In this document: one piece after another, positions 35,800 through 46,942 of the stretch
How positions within the stretch are numbered: position 1 is the first letter of the stretch
Layout: the number at the start of each line of letters is the position of its first letter
Assembly (NCBI RefSeq): GCF_963676685.1
Contig: NC_092346.1
Span: forward strand, 94,601,917-94,665,916
Reading direction: 5' to 3'
Length of the DNA stretch: 64,000 nucleotides
Source of the DNA: Mytilus edulis
Taxonomy: Eukaryota > Mollusca > Bivalvia > Mytilida > Mytilidae
Position numbers and translations under genes: made by a program
The notes under the pieces: model-generated
Databases searched by the model: none
The model's input: the letters and a program-made list of their open reading frames with translations, nothing else
Told to the model about the DNA's origin: nothing

Positions 35800-36060
35800 T
35801 TCTTGTAATTGTTATAAAATACATCAATCAACATAATTACAAACCTAATCTTGAATAACATCCAATTTTAAGAAATTTACCTGTGACGTCACTTGTGTGG
35901 CGTTGATACAGTCATGGGACGGACAGTTCGTAGTTCTGTTGTGCTGTTTTTGTGTACTGTCCTATGTTGTTTTACGTGTTCGTTGTTTTTCTGATGTTAG
36001 CATGTAAAAATGTAACTATTGTATTGTTTATTTGTGTATTTATATGTCCTAATTAATCTT
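35800..36060 (+). repeat. Dispersed repeat R6, copy 2
   Basis: TAATTGTTATAAAATACAT..AGAAATTTACCTGTGACGTCACTT..GTGGCGTTGATACA..TGTACTGTCC, the counterpart of 31070-31320. Confidence 0.55.
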
Positions 36061-36089
36061 GCATTTATTTGTACATATATTCCTGTCAT

Positions 36090-36360
36090 GATATGTTGTC
36101 ATTTTAGTGATTCAGCATTGTCATAAAAGCGCGAGGTTCGGCTAGCAACAAATCCAGGTTCAAACCAATATTTGTTCTTAAAATGTCCTGTACAAAGTCA
36201 TAAAAACGTTGTCTTATAGTTCGTTTCTGTGTGTGTTGCATTGTCGTTTTTTTGTTGGTTTTTTTTTTGTTGCACTTAAGTGTTTCGTTGTTTGCCTCTT
36301 ATATAATTGATGTGTTTCCCTCGGTTTTAGTTTGAAACTCGGATTTGTTTTCTCTTGGTC
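36090..36360 (-). repeat. Dispersed repeat family R2, reverse copy
   Basis: CAGCATTGTCATAAAAGCGCGAGGTTCGGC..AATGTCCTGTACAAAGTC..GTTCGTTTCTGTGTGTGTTGCA..TGTGTTTCCCTCGGTTTTAG matches 12.44-12.88 kb. A T-run and an extra block interrupt it. Confidence 0.6.
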
Positions 36361-36429
36361 GTCTTCAACGAGTGACTTCAACAATAAGCGAAATCCATAT
36401 CTTATTGTAGTAAGAATCTCCGACATGAC

Positions 36430-38950
36430 ATATTTGACAACAATTTAAACGATGAACTGGTGAGTTTGAACCCATTATGATAGTATCATTACAGTAAACA
36501 TGCATATATCAATGTACTAAGTCAGATGGTGTGGTTGCGTATTATGCAATCACACTTAGAAGATAGCCGAAAAAACATAACGATATTAACACACTAAACT
36601 TTTACAGTAAGTTTTTAAATTTCTATAAATTGATATTCCGGCTTGGATGTTATCTATACACAACGCCTTGCAAAGTACCTATATATTGAAATTCTTGTTA
36701 GCATGGCAACTATAACTAAAAAGCACTGAATAGTACATTAGAAAGGTATCTATACATTGCAATGCCTAATAGCCTGGTAACTATACAACGATTTCAAATC
36801 CAAGGTTAACCCATGAAAGTGTTCCGCTTAATTCCAATTGGTTCCAATCAATCATAACAAGTGTTGAAAAGAAATACAATCATAGTAGTATGTACATCTG
36901 AACTTTTGTATAAAGATTTGGTAATACTTAATGAATAAGATGCAATCACTTATATAAAATCAGATGCAAACATCTTTTCAGATACTTGTGTATAACATGA
37001 ATAAATAGTTTGCTATTTATAAAGGAAATAGATCAAGATTGTGTTTCTAGAAAACAAAGTATTTTCAGAAAATACACTAACCCTAGGATCCACGCAGTTT
37101 ATAACTAGTTTACAAATCTTTTCGTAACAACAAATTATGATTTCCCTTTTTCTTATATAGTAACTGTCTAATTAGTTATCAAAGGTACCAGGTTTATAAT
37201 TTAGTACGCCAGACGCGCGTTTTGGGGACTAGTAAAATGTTACTTTTAAGACTAACGTATTGTGCGCTTTGGTTTTCAATATTTTTAGGGCAAAAAATAT
37301 GGTTATCCTAACATGAATCGTACGCTGAATCATTGATATCTTCCTTTGTTTCTCCTTGTATAAACTTTTTTCAATTTTCATTTCCGAAACCTCTATGCAT
37401 GCAATAGAGTATTTTTTGTATAAAATATCGATTGTAATAGAAAACATTCCCACACACCATCAATAGAAACAACAAACACATATTCTCTTTCATGATACAT
37501 TTTAAAACGTAAAGTCCTTAATACAAATCATATATTCTGTCAAACAAAATGTGTTATTATAAAAAAGACGTCCCCACAAAACTTGAAAGTGGTTTAAAGA
37601 AATGCACATAATACTATATGATACACTGAAAAACGATTTTGCACTGCTTGTAATGAATAAGTTTTCATTGGCGATGAGGTTATTCCCTAAATGTAATGAT
37701 GTGTGTATATTTAAGATAACTGATTTTCACATTTCCTTCCTTTTTTATAATATAGTAGGTTTACATACCACAGTACCACTTATGAGCACCACTGATGAGA
37801 AATCGCTTTTTGAAATAAGCATACAGTGCAGTAAAATCGGTATTGCAGTATCATTTTGTGTTATTAAAAGCCAGACGGGTTGTGATTTGCCTTATATTTT
37901 GACCTTAACGTAAGATAATTGAAGATCCTTAAATAATTTTCTACCTTAATTCAAAATAATAATTATTTTCAGTAAATGTACAATTCCATTCATATATTAC
38001 TTTTAATACATTTTTTAATCGTAAAATGGGTTTTACGATTTATAAAAAAAAGGCCATTACTTAATAACGTGGTCAAAAATATAACTTAGTTTCATATTAG
38101 GTTCAAAATGCAAACTCATTTGTCACATATTAATAAAAGTTCCTTATTTGGTTTCAAATATTTCGACTATTTTCAGAAATCTATTCGCAATCACCATGAC
38201 GTAGATATATCTCGGTTCACCAAATTTTATATGAAACAGATTTCAAATCGACTGGGGATTAATTCTTATGTTTCCATTATTATGGTTGTTTTTGTGTTGC
38301 AAGTTCCAAGAAAATACAAAATAGATACTATTCAAAACTATTTCCTTGCGCTGGTTTCAATATTATTACTCAAAGTATTTATATATTTTTTAAAGAATTG
38401 ATATGGTATCATGTACATAAAACTGTATGCATCATGCAATCGTCAATATTTATGTGTCATGCGCTGTAAATACTGTTCTGCATTTTGACAGTTAGTCGTT
38501 GACAAAAATAGAACAGTAACACTTTACCACAATATAATAACGGTCATCAACATCACTTTCACGGCGCTGTTCATCGAAAGCATCCAATATTTCTGAGTAG
38601 TTCTAAACATACATTGTAGGAATTGCACTACCTGGCATTGTCTACTGCTACACGAAGACTTGACTTGTCAAAGCCATCCAAATCCTAAAAGTTACTGTTC
38701 TATAACAGTACGGAAGAAACTTAATAAACGGTCAATATCAATACATAGTCATTATGACCAAAACCAGCAACCCTTGCAAACATTTTGTCTTCTTTATATG
38801 GTTTCAATAACTTATGACAATTTCAAAATTCATTGAAAGTACAAGATATAAAAATTTACTTTCTTCATTATAAAAAAAAACTTAATACCACAGTATTTAT
38901 TTTATAACGCAAAGTGTTCCATATTTCAGATTCGATAAATATGAAGGTTT
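36430..38950. other. AT-rich stretch with one unassigned open frame
   Basis: Most of this region shows nothing. A short reverse R3 end (CCAGACGCGCGTTTTG) is at 37175-37225. A 103-codon plus-strand frame (37602-37913) contains a possible exon after TTTTTTATAATATAG. That part reads VPLMSTTDEKSLFEISIQCS, loosely resembling TADNLSVFDVTVTIEK of the fragment at 27.65 kb. The resemblance is too weak to assign. Confidence 0.35.
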
Positions 38951-38952
38951 TT

Positions 38953-39846
38953 AACCGGATTTTTGTGACAAAAATGTCGGTTATTGATTTGGGGATGTAC
39001 GGCGGGCGGGCGGTCGGCAATCAAATCTTGTCCGTGCATTAACTCATGAACCGTTCAACCAAAGCTTTTAAAATTTTAATATGTTGTTACTGACAACTAA
39101 ATGAAGGTCAAGTTCAATAATGGCGATTTTGACTTTTACCGTTCAGGAGTTATGGTTCTTGAAAGATTGAAAAATGGAGTTTCCAGTAGTATCCGTGCAT
39201 TTACGCATGAACTGTTCTACCTAAGCTTCCCAAATTTTAATATGTTGTTACTGATGACAAAATGGAGGTTAAGTTCAATAATGGCGATTTTGACTTTTAT
39301 CGTTCAGGAGTTATGGTTCTTGAAAGATTGAAAAATGGAGTTTCCAGTCGTGTCCGTTCATTTACGCATGAACTGTTCTACCTAAGCTTCCCAAATTTTA
39401 ATATGTTGTTACTGAAGACAAAGTAGAGGTCAAGTTCAATAATGACGATTTTGACTTTTACCATTCAGGAGTTATGGTTCTTGAAAGATTGAAAAATGGT
39501 GTTTCCCGTCGTGTCCGTGCATTTTCTCATGAACCATTCAACCAAAGCTTTTGAAATTTTTATATGTTGTTACTGATGGCAAATTAGAGGTCAAGTTCAA
39601 TAATAACGATTTTAACTTTTACCGTTCAGGAGTTATGGTTCTTGAAAGATTGTGAAATGGCGTTTCCATTCACGTTGTTGCATTTACTCATGAACCATTC
39701 AATCTAAGCTTTTCAAATTTTAAGATGTTGATTCTGATGACAAAAGGGAGGTCAAATTTGATATTGACGATTTTCACTTTCACCATTCATCAGTAATGGT
39801 TCTTGTGATATTGCCAGGACACAAATAAATATTAATAAATCCGGTT
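38953..39846. mobile_element. Element with AACCGGATTT termini and 161-bp internal tandem repeats
   Basis: The ends AACCGGATTT (38953) and AAATCCGGTT (39837-39846) are exact inverted complements. The interior consists of about 4.5 tandem copies of a 161-bp unit; TATGGTTCTTGAAAGATTG recurs at 39151, 39312, 39473 and 39634. Copies carry TGAAC.GTTC.ACC.AAGCTT, TTTTAATATGTTGTTACTGA and GGTCAAGTTCAATAATG. There is no transposase. Short-ended elements filled with ~160-bp satellite-like repeats recall the oyster 'pearl'-type elements; that assignment is by architecture only. Open frames here come from the repeat. Confidence 0.7.
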
Positions 39847-40346
39847 TGCTGTCGTTGTGACAGCCTCTTGTCTTTGCATTATTATTTCGACAAGGCTGAA
39901 TGTAAACATTTCTCACAAGTTACACGTATGTAATTTTGTTTGTGTCAATATTTTGGAAACATATCATTATAACCTTTAGATATTAAAGTTGTTTTTCATT
40001 CAACTTATGAACAACTTTATAGTAAAGAGATGATAAGATGGATTTTTCAAAATATTGATAGGAACAAAACATTAATCATAAGCCAGTGGCAAAATGTATT
40101 GGAAATTGTCGATAAAGCTGTTGACCGCTTGTCAGTATGTCCGGCTTTTCGTTCGTGAGGTGGTGGCAAATTTTTAGACAATGTATATTACAGGTATGAA
40201 GGTTCTAAAGAAGAGGTGTGAGTATATTTCATTTCAAAGAAGATGTGAATATAATATTCAAAGTAGATCCGTTTAGAGAGAACACATTGTTTTAGTAAAG
40301 AATTCGAGTGTTATGACTTTAACATCAAGTCTTTTATCAGAAACGG

Positions 40347-40352
40347 TTTATT
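40347..40352 (-). promoter_or_regulatory. Candidate polyadenylation signal for the 40.5-kb TNF-like gene
   Basis: AATAAA on the minus strand, 123 bases beyond the stop codon of the gene ending at 40475. This hexamer is frequent in AT-rich DNA, so position is the only support. Confidence 0.3.
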
Positions 40353-40474
40353 TACAGGGAACAGTTAAATGGGAGTATAAATGAAAATCTGAAAACAGGG
40401 GATTCGTGTTATGTACTGCACACCGAGAATAAACAAATATTGCAAATACATGCTAGTTGAATTTAATAAATGGT

Positions 40475-40969
40475 TCAAATAGATTGTGACATCGAGAAAA
40501 CACCTATAACATTAGATTTTCTAGAAGTATAAACGTAAGTATCGTCAGAAAGGTGCATACTAACTACATCGTGTTTCTTCAACTGAATTGGAACGAAAAT
40601 GTTACTTGTTTTGTAGACTCCGCTGCTATGATGAATCTGTATTGTTCTTTCCACAATAGTTTTGTTGGAATTTCCAGAGTTTATTTGAATATAATGAGTT
40701 ACCTCAGAAACGGTAACGTCAGTTTTTGACTTACAATAGCAGGAGATCTGTATACAGGCGTAAAGGTAGTATAAACCTTCGGAGGGTATACTCACACCTG
40801 TCGAAATATTTCCACCGGAGGCTTTCAAAAGGGGTTCATTATTTATATAATCGTTTGTCAATGAATAGCTGCCTTTTAGAAGAGTTTGTGCTACAGGAAA
40901 CGTTTTGTCCTTTTCGTTAGATTCCGTAGTTTCTGTGGTATTTTCTCGTGTCATGAAATATCCTGAAAT
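40475..40969 (-). CDS. Exon 2 of the 40.5-kb TNF-like gene
   Basis: Begins right after an oligo-T/CAG acceptor and runs 164 codons to the stop. It holds the entire TNF homology region plus several N-glycosylation sequons (NTT, NIS, NKT). Confidence 0.75.
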   Translation of the reverse strand: MSGYFMTRENTTETTESNEKDKTFPVAQTLLKGSYSLTNDYINNEPLLKASGGNISTGVSIPSEGLYYLYACIQISCYCKSKTDVTVSEVTHYIQINSGNSNKTIVERTIQIHHSSGVYKTSNIFVPIQLKKHDVVSMHLSDDTYVYTSRKSNVIGVFSMSQSI

Positions 40970-42655
40970 CTGAAAAAAAACACAAGTTGTATCTTGCAAA
41001 TAATAGTAAATACTGCAACAGTCTAATGCTAAAACAAAAAATGTATCTTCTTTCTGCTGACAAAAAAACGGTCATGCTGTCATGAATCATAATTACTGAT
41101 TATATGCTTCTGTATTCACTTCTCGCTATATTCGGTCATTCGAATAATTAGAACATTACAGTCAGTTTATCTTACGAGTTGGATATTTAACTTACGCATC
41201 TAGAAAGCTACGTTTTGACGGTACAATAAGAAAATCCTTATCAGTATAGAGCTGCATGTGTTAATTTGTCGCACTTCAAATGATGTGTTGAATAAAAAAT
41301 CAACATTCATATAGAATATAGAATTACATAAAAATATAGCTGTAATCGTTATTATAATAACCTTAAACTAATATTTATCCAAGACACTGGAAGGTTTATA
41401 AACTTGTCTGATAACCGAACATTTCTACTTATTGTATTTGTTTTACTACATACATGTACCTTATCATTTTCAGCCTACCGAGTAAGTTGTACTTGAACGG
41501 CTAGAACACTACATGAATAATACTTTTGTGTTGTTTACCTACGTTTTTCGTTGAATGTAGTAGAGATAATATATGAATAATGATGTCAACTAGAGATGAC
41601 AGAATTATCAAAGGTATGCAGCAAAATTATCTACGACTTTGTAGCAATGAGTTTCTTTCACTTTTGATATTAATGATTTGCCTTACTTTGGTTTTGAGAT
41701 GATATTTTTTTTTTTACCTCAAATTACTACAAAATTTGGTAGAGTTCATAAATTTATAGTGGAATTGAGTTATGCTACTAAAGGTAAAACATCAAGTCAA
41801 AGATTGGTTTGTGAACCAGATTTGTTTTAATTAAATTGATTTATGACAACTGAACAGCGATTTACTACTGTTGCATTTATATATACATGTATAACATGTT
41901 TTACAATGTATGTTGGGTCAAAGTGCCATTTACAGAATTCAACAAAAATTTGTCATTATCGCTGGTAATTTCAACTTCTAAGCAGTTTTTTGGAAATCAA
42001 CATGGAGATTGCATCAAATAGGGTGTCACAGTTATAAAACTTTGATGACTTTTTCTATTTCATTGCATCCCTTTTTGATCAAAGGTTATTCGGTAAGTTA
42101 ATTTGTGACGCTCTTCAAGAATATCAGTCTCGATATCAGTTGTAATTATGAATATTAGATTTTAATCCATACAGATTTCTTTAAGATATATGTTTAATAC
42201 AAAGCCCCCTGGTCGATATTTTAAGATCTCAACATACTAACATCACAAACATAGAAAAGTTAATGCATTAATCTACTTATTAGATAAAATAGTAATAAAA
42301 ATAATATAAAACTTACCAAAATCAGGATCATTACTGTCGATTCTGTCGTCGGTACACTAATATACTGCACTTGTTTCACATTTTGCACTGTATTCGTATC
42401 ATTCGTGGCGTGTATCGGTAGCATTATAAGATGTTGTGTTTCTTTGGATATTGAGTCCACTTGCTCATTATGTAGCGGCGGCATGTGCAATATAATAATT
42501 ACTTCTATAAAAACAGTGATCAATAAACAGAAAGATATAAATATACTTAAACAACATCCTCCTTTAATTTTTAAATGTTTAATGTGCAAATTATGAGATT
42601 TTTCATTCTCCAATTTTGAACCTTTTAGTAATGTGATGTTAGCCTTGGAATCCAT
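40475..42655 (-). CDS. TNF superfamily-like type II membrane ligand (diverged member)
   Basis: Two coding exons are visible (42655-42317 and 40969-40475), joining in phase 0 to a 277-residue protein. Residues about 33-57 (CCLSIFISFCLLITVFIEV) form one transmembrane helix after a basic, short cytosolic N terminus, as in type II ligands. A stalk follows, then a TNF homology region from about residue 138 (FPVAQTLLKG). This region has the hallmark GLYYLYACIQISC (178-190), the LKKHDVVSMHL strand (243-253), and ends NVIGVFSMSQSI where TNF ligands carry a (T/Y)FFGhFxh strand. Donor CTTTTG.GTAAGT and acceptor TTTTTTTTCAG are strong. It lacks the Cys stalk motif of the two paralogues upstream, and its TNF domain lies in one exon. 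A small phase-0 exon hidden in the 1.35-kb intron cannot be excluded. C1q was considered, but the C terminus fits TNF better. Expected role: trimeric cytokine ligand for a TNF receptor, inferred from family. Confidence 0.75.
42317..42655 (-). CDS. Exon 1 of the 40.5-kb TNF-like gene
   Basis: 339 nt, phase 0 at the donor GTAAGT. It encodes the first 113 residues: cytosolic tail, transmembrane helix and stalk. Reading through the donor would add a second hydrophobic stretch (FILFLLLFYLI) before a stop, which I regard as intronic. Confidence 0.75.
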
Positions 42656-42659
42656 TTTG

Positions 42660-43671
42660 GGTAAAACTTAGTCAGCATTGTATCAACATGTTTTGTTAAA
42701 CAATCATGGGTTTTTACATAATGATTACGTTTTCGTTGAATTCGGTACAAAACAGCTTCCGTGTTTATTTACATAAACAAATAATCCTACACTGTTTTAA
42801 AATTTTAAAAATAGATACACGAATATACATTTAAAAGTGGGGTTTTACTGTTTCGTTTAAGTGGTTTACAATTCTGTGAAGTATAATATCTTAAAATACT
42901 TGTTTTGAAATAAGAATACGTTATTGTTTATTATATGCATATATATGACTTGCATTGCGTGCATTGATAAGGTTTAAGCACAAAAAGATATTATTTCTTT
43001 CATATATTCCTTTTGCATAAACGGTATTTTTATATTATCATGATTTATGACTTGCGAATTGCCTTTATTTATTCAGCATTATTCTGAAAATAAAAAGAAC
43101 AAAAGAGCCTTACCCAAACAAAACTACATGGTTTAACTATATATAGTGGAGGGAGGGTGGGTACTTTTGAGGGTGGGTATTTTCAAAATACTTCTCTCTG
43201 TAATTATACAAGTCTGTTCACTTGCAGCTCAAAGTTAAAAAGAACGCTAACGTCAAATTGACATCACCACTATACATCTTATCGACAACATATGAATTTA
43301 TAAAGGAAAGCACTGCAATGGCCGAGATTAAAACTGTCCACTAGAATAACCGAATTTATGTATATTACATAAATTATATTAATTTCCGATTAAAAATGAA
43401 ATATTCATAATATAGTTTAGATGATTTTTATTATTGATAGACAGAGAGAAATCTTGGATTTCTTATAAAATAAAGAGGCCCTTCACTAGAATGCTGGACT
43501 AGTGAAGTAATTTGCATGCAATTGTTGTTGAATACAAAAAATTAAAAATTAAAAAAAATATGATGCAAGTAGTTGTTATTGTATTTGAAGTATCGGCGAT
43601 CATGGTAAACTGTTCTGCAGGAAAATTGAAGATGAACAGACCTATTCATTATCACTGGACTAGTATATATT
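42660..43671. other. Upstream region of the 40.5-kb TNF-like gene
   Basis: This AT-rich sequence should contain the promoter of the minus-strand gene starting at 42655. I see no clear TATA/initiator pair that I would defend, and no other gene. Confidence 0.3.
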
Positions 43672-43835
43672 TGTTTAGGGGCCAGCTGAAGGACGCCTCC
43701 GGGTGCAGGAATTTCTCGCTACATTGAAGACCTGTTGGTGACCCTCTGCTGTTGTTTTTTATTTGGTCGGGTTGTTGTCTCTTTGACACATTCCCCATTT
43801 TCATTCTCAATTGTATTTGTTTGATTGTGGTCAAG
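43672..43835 (+). repeat. Dispersed repeat R4, copy 2
   Basis: TTTAGGGGCCAGCTGAAGGACGCCTCCGGGTGC..TTGGTGACC..TTTGGTCGGGTTGTTGTCTCTTTGACACATTCCCC, matching 21797-21960 and better preserved. Open frames crossing it are not genes. Confidence 0.7.
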
Positions 43836-45695
43836 TTTGTTCCCAAGTAAACTTGCTAAGTGTTAAATTACTGCCGAACTCGGTATCATAATACATGTAT
43901 GTCCTGCATAATATTTTGGACAACCCCTCTCAACAGCCTGTATCTAAGATTATAAACACCAGTCATCAAGACTGACGAGTACAATGGGTAAGATACATTG
44001 TATTTACTTTTCTATTCAAAAAATTATTCTGTTTTCATCCAAAATCATCTGACCTTTAAAGAATTTTGTCAAGTGCATAGAATTTTAAAATTCCAATTAT
44101 CTATTTTGATTTATTTTGTTTTCTTATCATTATGTGGATTTATTTACCTTACTCGTCTTGTTTTGTGCATTTTATAGTGGAATCAATTTGTTTAATGGAT
44201 GCGAGTCCTTCTTTAACATCAATTGAACAATATTGTTTTTTTCTGCACATCCAATTCATTCGTGTGATGTGTTTGGGCTTTTGATTTTTCCATTTTATTA
44301 AGGACTTTCCGTATTGAATTTTCCTCGGAGTTCAGTATTTTTGTGATTTTACTTTTTTCAACGAACATTATTAAAGAGGTAAATAGTTTGTACAGCTATT
44401 GTTTGATGCACTAATATCTTTTTTAACAATTCTATCTTGAGCTTTTTTATTATACATTCTTAAAAACAATGTAGATGTAAGCAGACTTCGGCAAAAACCA
44501 CGAATTCCAATATTCACGAAAAACAATCATTCGTAAAACCACGAGAACTGCTACCCTCAGAAATAAATGAATCCCCAGTATATAAACTTGTGTTAAAATG
44601 TCTATAAGCATCTATTCCAAATCGACATATTAGTACTTAACCTTCTATTATGTCATTCATGAATTGTTATATATAATTCTGGTTTTTGTATTTTAATCAA
44701 TTCAATTGTCCTGAAATTCTAAATTTAAACCCATAAACTATGGGGATTTAAATTAGTTCCTTCTCTTTTTCGATTGATTAAAATGTGTTATGCGATTCCA
44801 TGATATGCATGACACATATAAAACAGAAGACTTCCTTGTAGGGATTTACAAAATGTTTTGAAACATAATACAATTGGTTCTATAAACTTCTTCCTAGTTT
44901 TTTAATAAGTTTTGATTTTAAATATGTTTACTCTATACAACTTATATTAACAAAACATAAAAATCAATTAAAAGCACTTTTGTTTTGTTTTCAGTTTAAT
45001 CCATGAAGTCTATCATCTTTCACATAATGATATGACTTATATTGACTTCTAGTAACAGTAGGACATAGATGTTCCAATCTAACAAATCGAATAAAAAGAC
45101 CAATCATAGTAACAAAAAAAACTAAGGGAATCGCATGATCTCCAACAAGAGCGATACAAGGGAGTGTCTACAGGTTATACAACTTATGCAATGCATACAT
45201 CGATCACTCGTGTTGCGAAACCACAATCAGTCAAAATTTCAAAGTTACAGATTATATACAATTCTGATAAAACAAAATTGAGGAGATTGAAAGCATATCG
45301 CAAGTGAGTTCAGATGCGGGCGCATTTTAATTATCAACAAATTCGTAATGGCGGCTGTAATACTTATAACAAATATTCATACATTAATTTTCTCTGCTGA
45401 CATAAGGCGCTAATGGACGATATTTTAAGATTAATAAATAAGTATTGAGAATCCTAGACCGTCCTTCGGAAGAGGCTTGAATAAGTCTGAACAACTTAAT
45501 GCGATTGAAAAACTTTAAACAATTATACTACATGTATTGTTGAGTTCAAGTTTACTTGGAAATTATAAATTATAAATGATCTTTCCTATAAAACGATTAA
45601 CTATAATAATTGATCTTTACTAGTAAACGATAAATTATAAATGATCATTGCACCTCAAATATTATAAAGTCATCCGGTAAGGTTCTATTTCATTG
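43836..45695. other. AT-rich stretch, no gene seen
   Basis: No supported coding exon or recognisable repeat beyond local AT drift. Confidence 0.4.
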
Positions 45696-45697
45696 AA

Positions 45698-45780
45698 GGC
45701 CTCGGTAGCCAAGTGGTCTAGGCAGTTGGTCAACAGCCATCCATAGCACGTAGGTTATGAGTTGAAACCCACTCTTGGCA
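45698..45780 (+). repeat. tRNA-derived SINE-like head
   Basis: GGCCTCGGTAGCCAAGTGGT contains an A-box-like TAGCCAAGTGG (45706-45716). GAGTTGAAACCC (45759-45770) is a degenerate B box at the expected spacing. The sequence between does not form a complete cloverleaf and the 3' side does not pair back to GGCCTCG, so it is not a working tRNA. It runs directly into an R5-type repeat, consistent with a composite SINE. Confidence 0.55.
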
Positions 45781-45814
45781 GGTGCGTTTGTCTTTGATCT
45801 TAAATTATCAGGAA

Positions 45815-45905
45815 TATCAGAGAGACGAAAGATACCAGAGGGACAGTCAAACTCATAGATCGAAAATAAGTGACAAAGCCATGGTTAAGAAAAGACAGTT
45901 GTCTT
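45815..45905 (+). repeat. Dispersed repeat R5 copy
   Basis: AGAGAGACGAAAGATACCAGAGGGACAGTCAAACTCATAG..TGACAAAGCCATGG matches the block at 11463-11560. Confidence 0.6.
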
Positions 45906-46221
45906 GCCGATGGTCGGTGGGTGGTTCGCTCTAGCCGGAAAAAACATAATTTCATCTCTCGGAAATGTTGTAGTGATGAGCCGATCTTTGATTGAATCTT
46001 TTTTTTTTATCAATTCACAACTTTGACACGGGATGAGACCCACTCACAGTTGAAGACTTTAGGTCGACTTGTCTTTTATTTGATTTTGATGTTAAGTTTA
46101 TGTCTCATTGACGTATTATCAACTTCTCCTGTTATTCAAATATAGAAAAATATAGAAAAAAGTTAAATCACTAAAATACTGAACTCCGGGGAAAATTCAA
46201 AACGGAAAATCGCTAATCAAA

Positions 46222-46227
46222 TTTATT
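46222..46227 (-). promoter_or_regulatory. Candidate polyadenylation signal for the 46.5-kb TNF-like gene
   Basis: AATAAA on the minus strand about 320 bases past the stop codon. Positional support only. Confidence 0.25.
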
Positions 46228-46544
46228 GGCATCTTAACATAATACGTAAAACTTCTATCAGTTTAAAAAAGACTAATAAAAGTTCACTGGACTAGATAAA
46301 TACATGTATAAATGACTGTAATACATTAGTATTTCAACATTGTTTATGAGATCGGCCACACAAATAGTAATTATTGTTCCATGTTATAGCTTCGCGTCTT
46401 CTGTTAGAATAGTTGGCGGTCCGCCTAACAGTCGGTTTCATTTCTCAATATTCAAACTTATACACCGCATATTTCAATATTATTAACTTCTCATGACGAT
46501 TGTTCTCCCAAAACGATTTTCGCAAATTTCATAACTTGCAGGTT

Positions 46545-46942
46545 TCACAGTCTGAACATACCAAAATAGCTTCCGTACCTTGAAGTGGACACGTAATCAT
46601 ACGAAGACACTTCAGTTTTCAGGTTGAAATTCCCTTGCATCTGGAAAGTTCCACAAAGGAAGCTTGTGTATACCCGTTTTGATTCTGATGAACCTCCATA
46701 TTTGGTCATCAGCAGAGTATCTATGGTATTAGGTAATAGTGGATGACTTTTGGTGACATTATGGTAGAATATTGGGACGGATTCAATGTCACCAAAATCA
46801 AAAGTTATTGCCACATAGACGAAATACAGAGCTCGATGAGGACCTGGTACTACAATACTGTTGGTCGTAGTGTTCATGTCTACTCCATGTTTGAATGATA
46901 TCCCGAGAGGGTCTTTTTCTGTTCTCCATACAAATTTCTTAT
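46545..46942 (-). CDS. Exon 4 of TNF-like paralogue 1
   Basis: 398 nt from acceptor TTTGATTTTAG to the stop, 132 residues. It encodes the bulk of the TNF homology domain, including HNVTKSHPLLP, TKYGGSSESKRVYTSFLCGT and the closing YFGMFRL. Confidence 0.85.

Noticed and set aside
37602..37913. Exon related to the 27.65-kb exon
   Set aside because: Only a few residues agree (T.D..S.F...) and no convincing donor or partner exon was found.
40475..40969. C1q domain instead of a TNF domain
   Set aside because: The (G)LYYLY strand and the LKKHDVVSMHL / VIGVFSM ending fit TNF ligands better. The FPVA start alone is C1q-like.
42260..42316. Second transmembrane helix at the end of exon 1 of the 40.5-kb gene
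   Set aside because: It lies after a strong GTAAGT donor, and the exon 2 acceptor is in the matching phase.
45698..45780. Functional tRNA gene
   Set aside because: A and B boxes are visible but no full acceptor stem or cloverleaf can be drawn, and it runs into a repeat.
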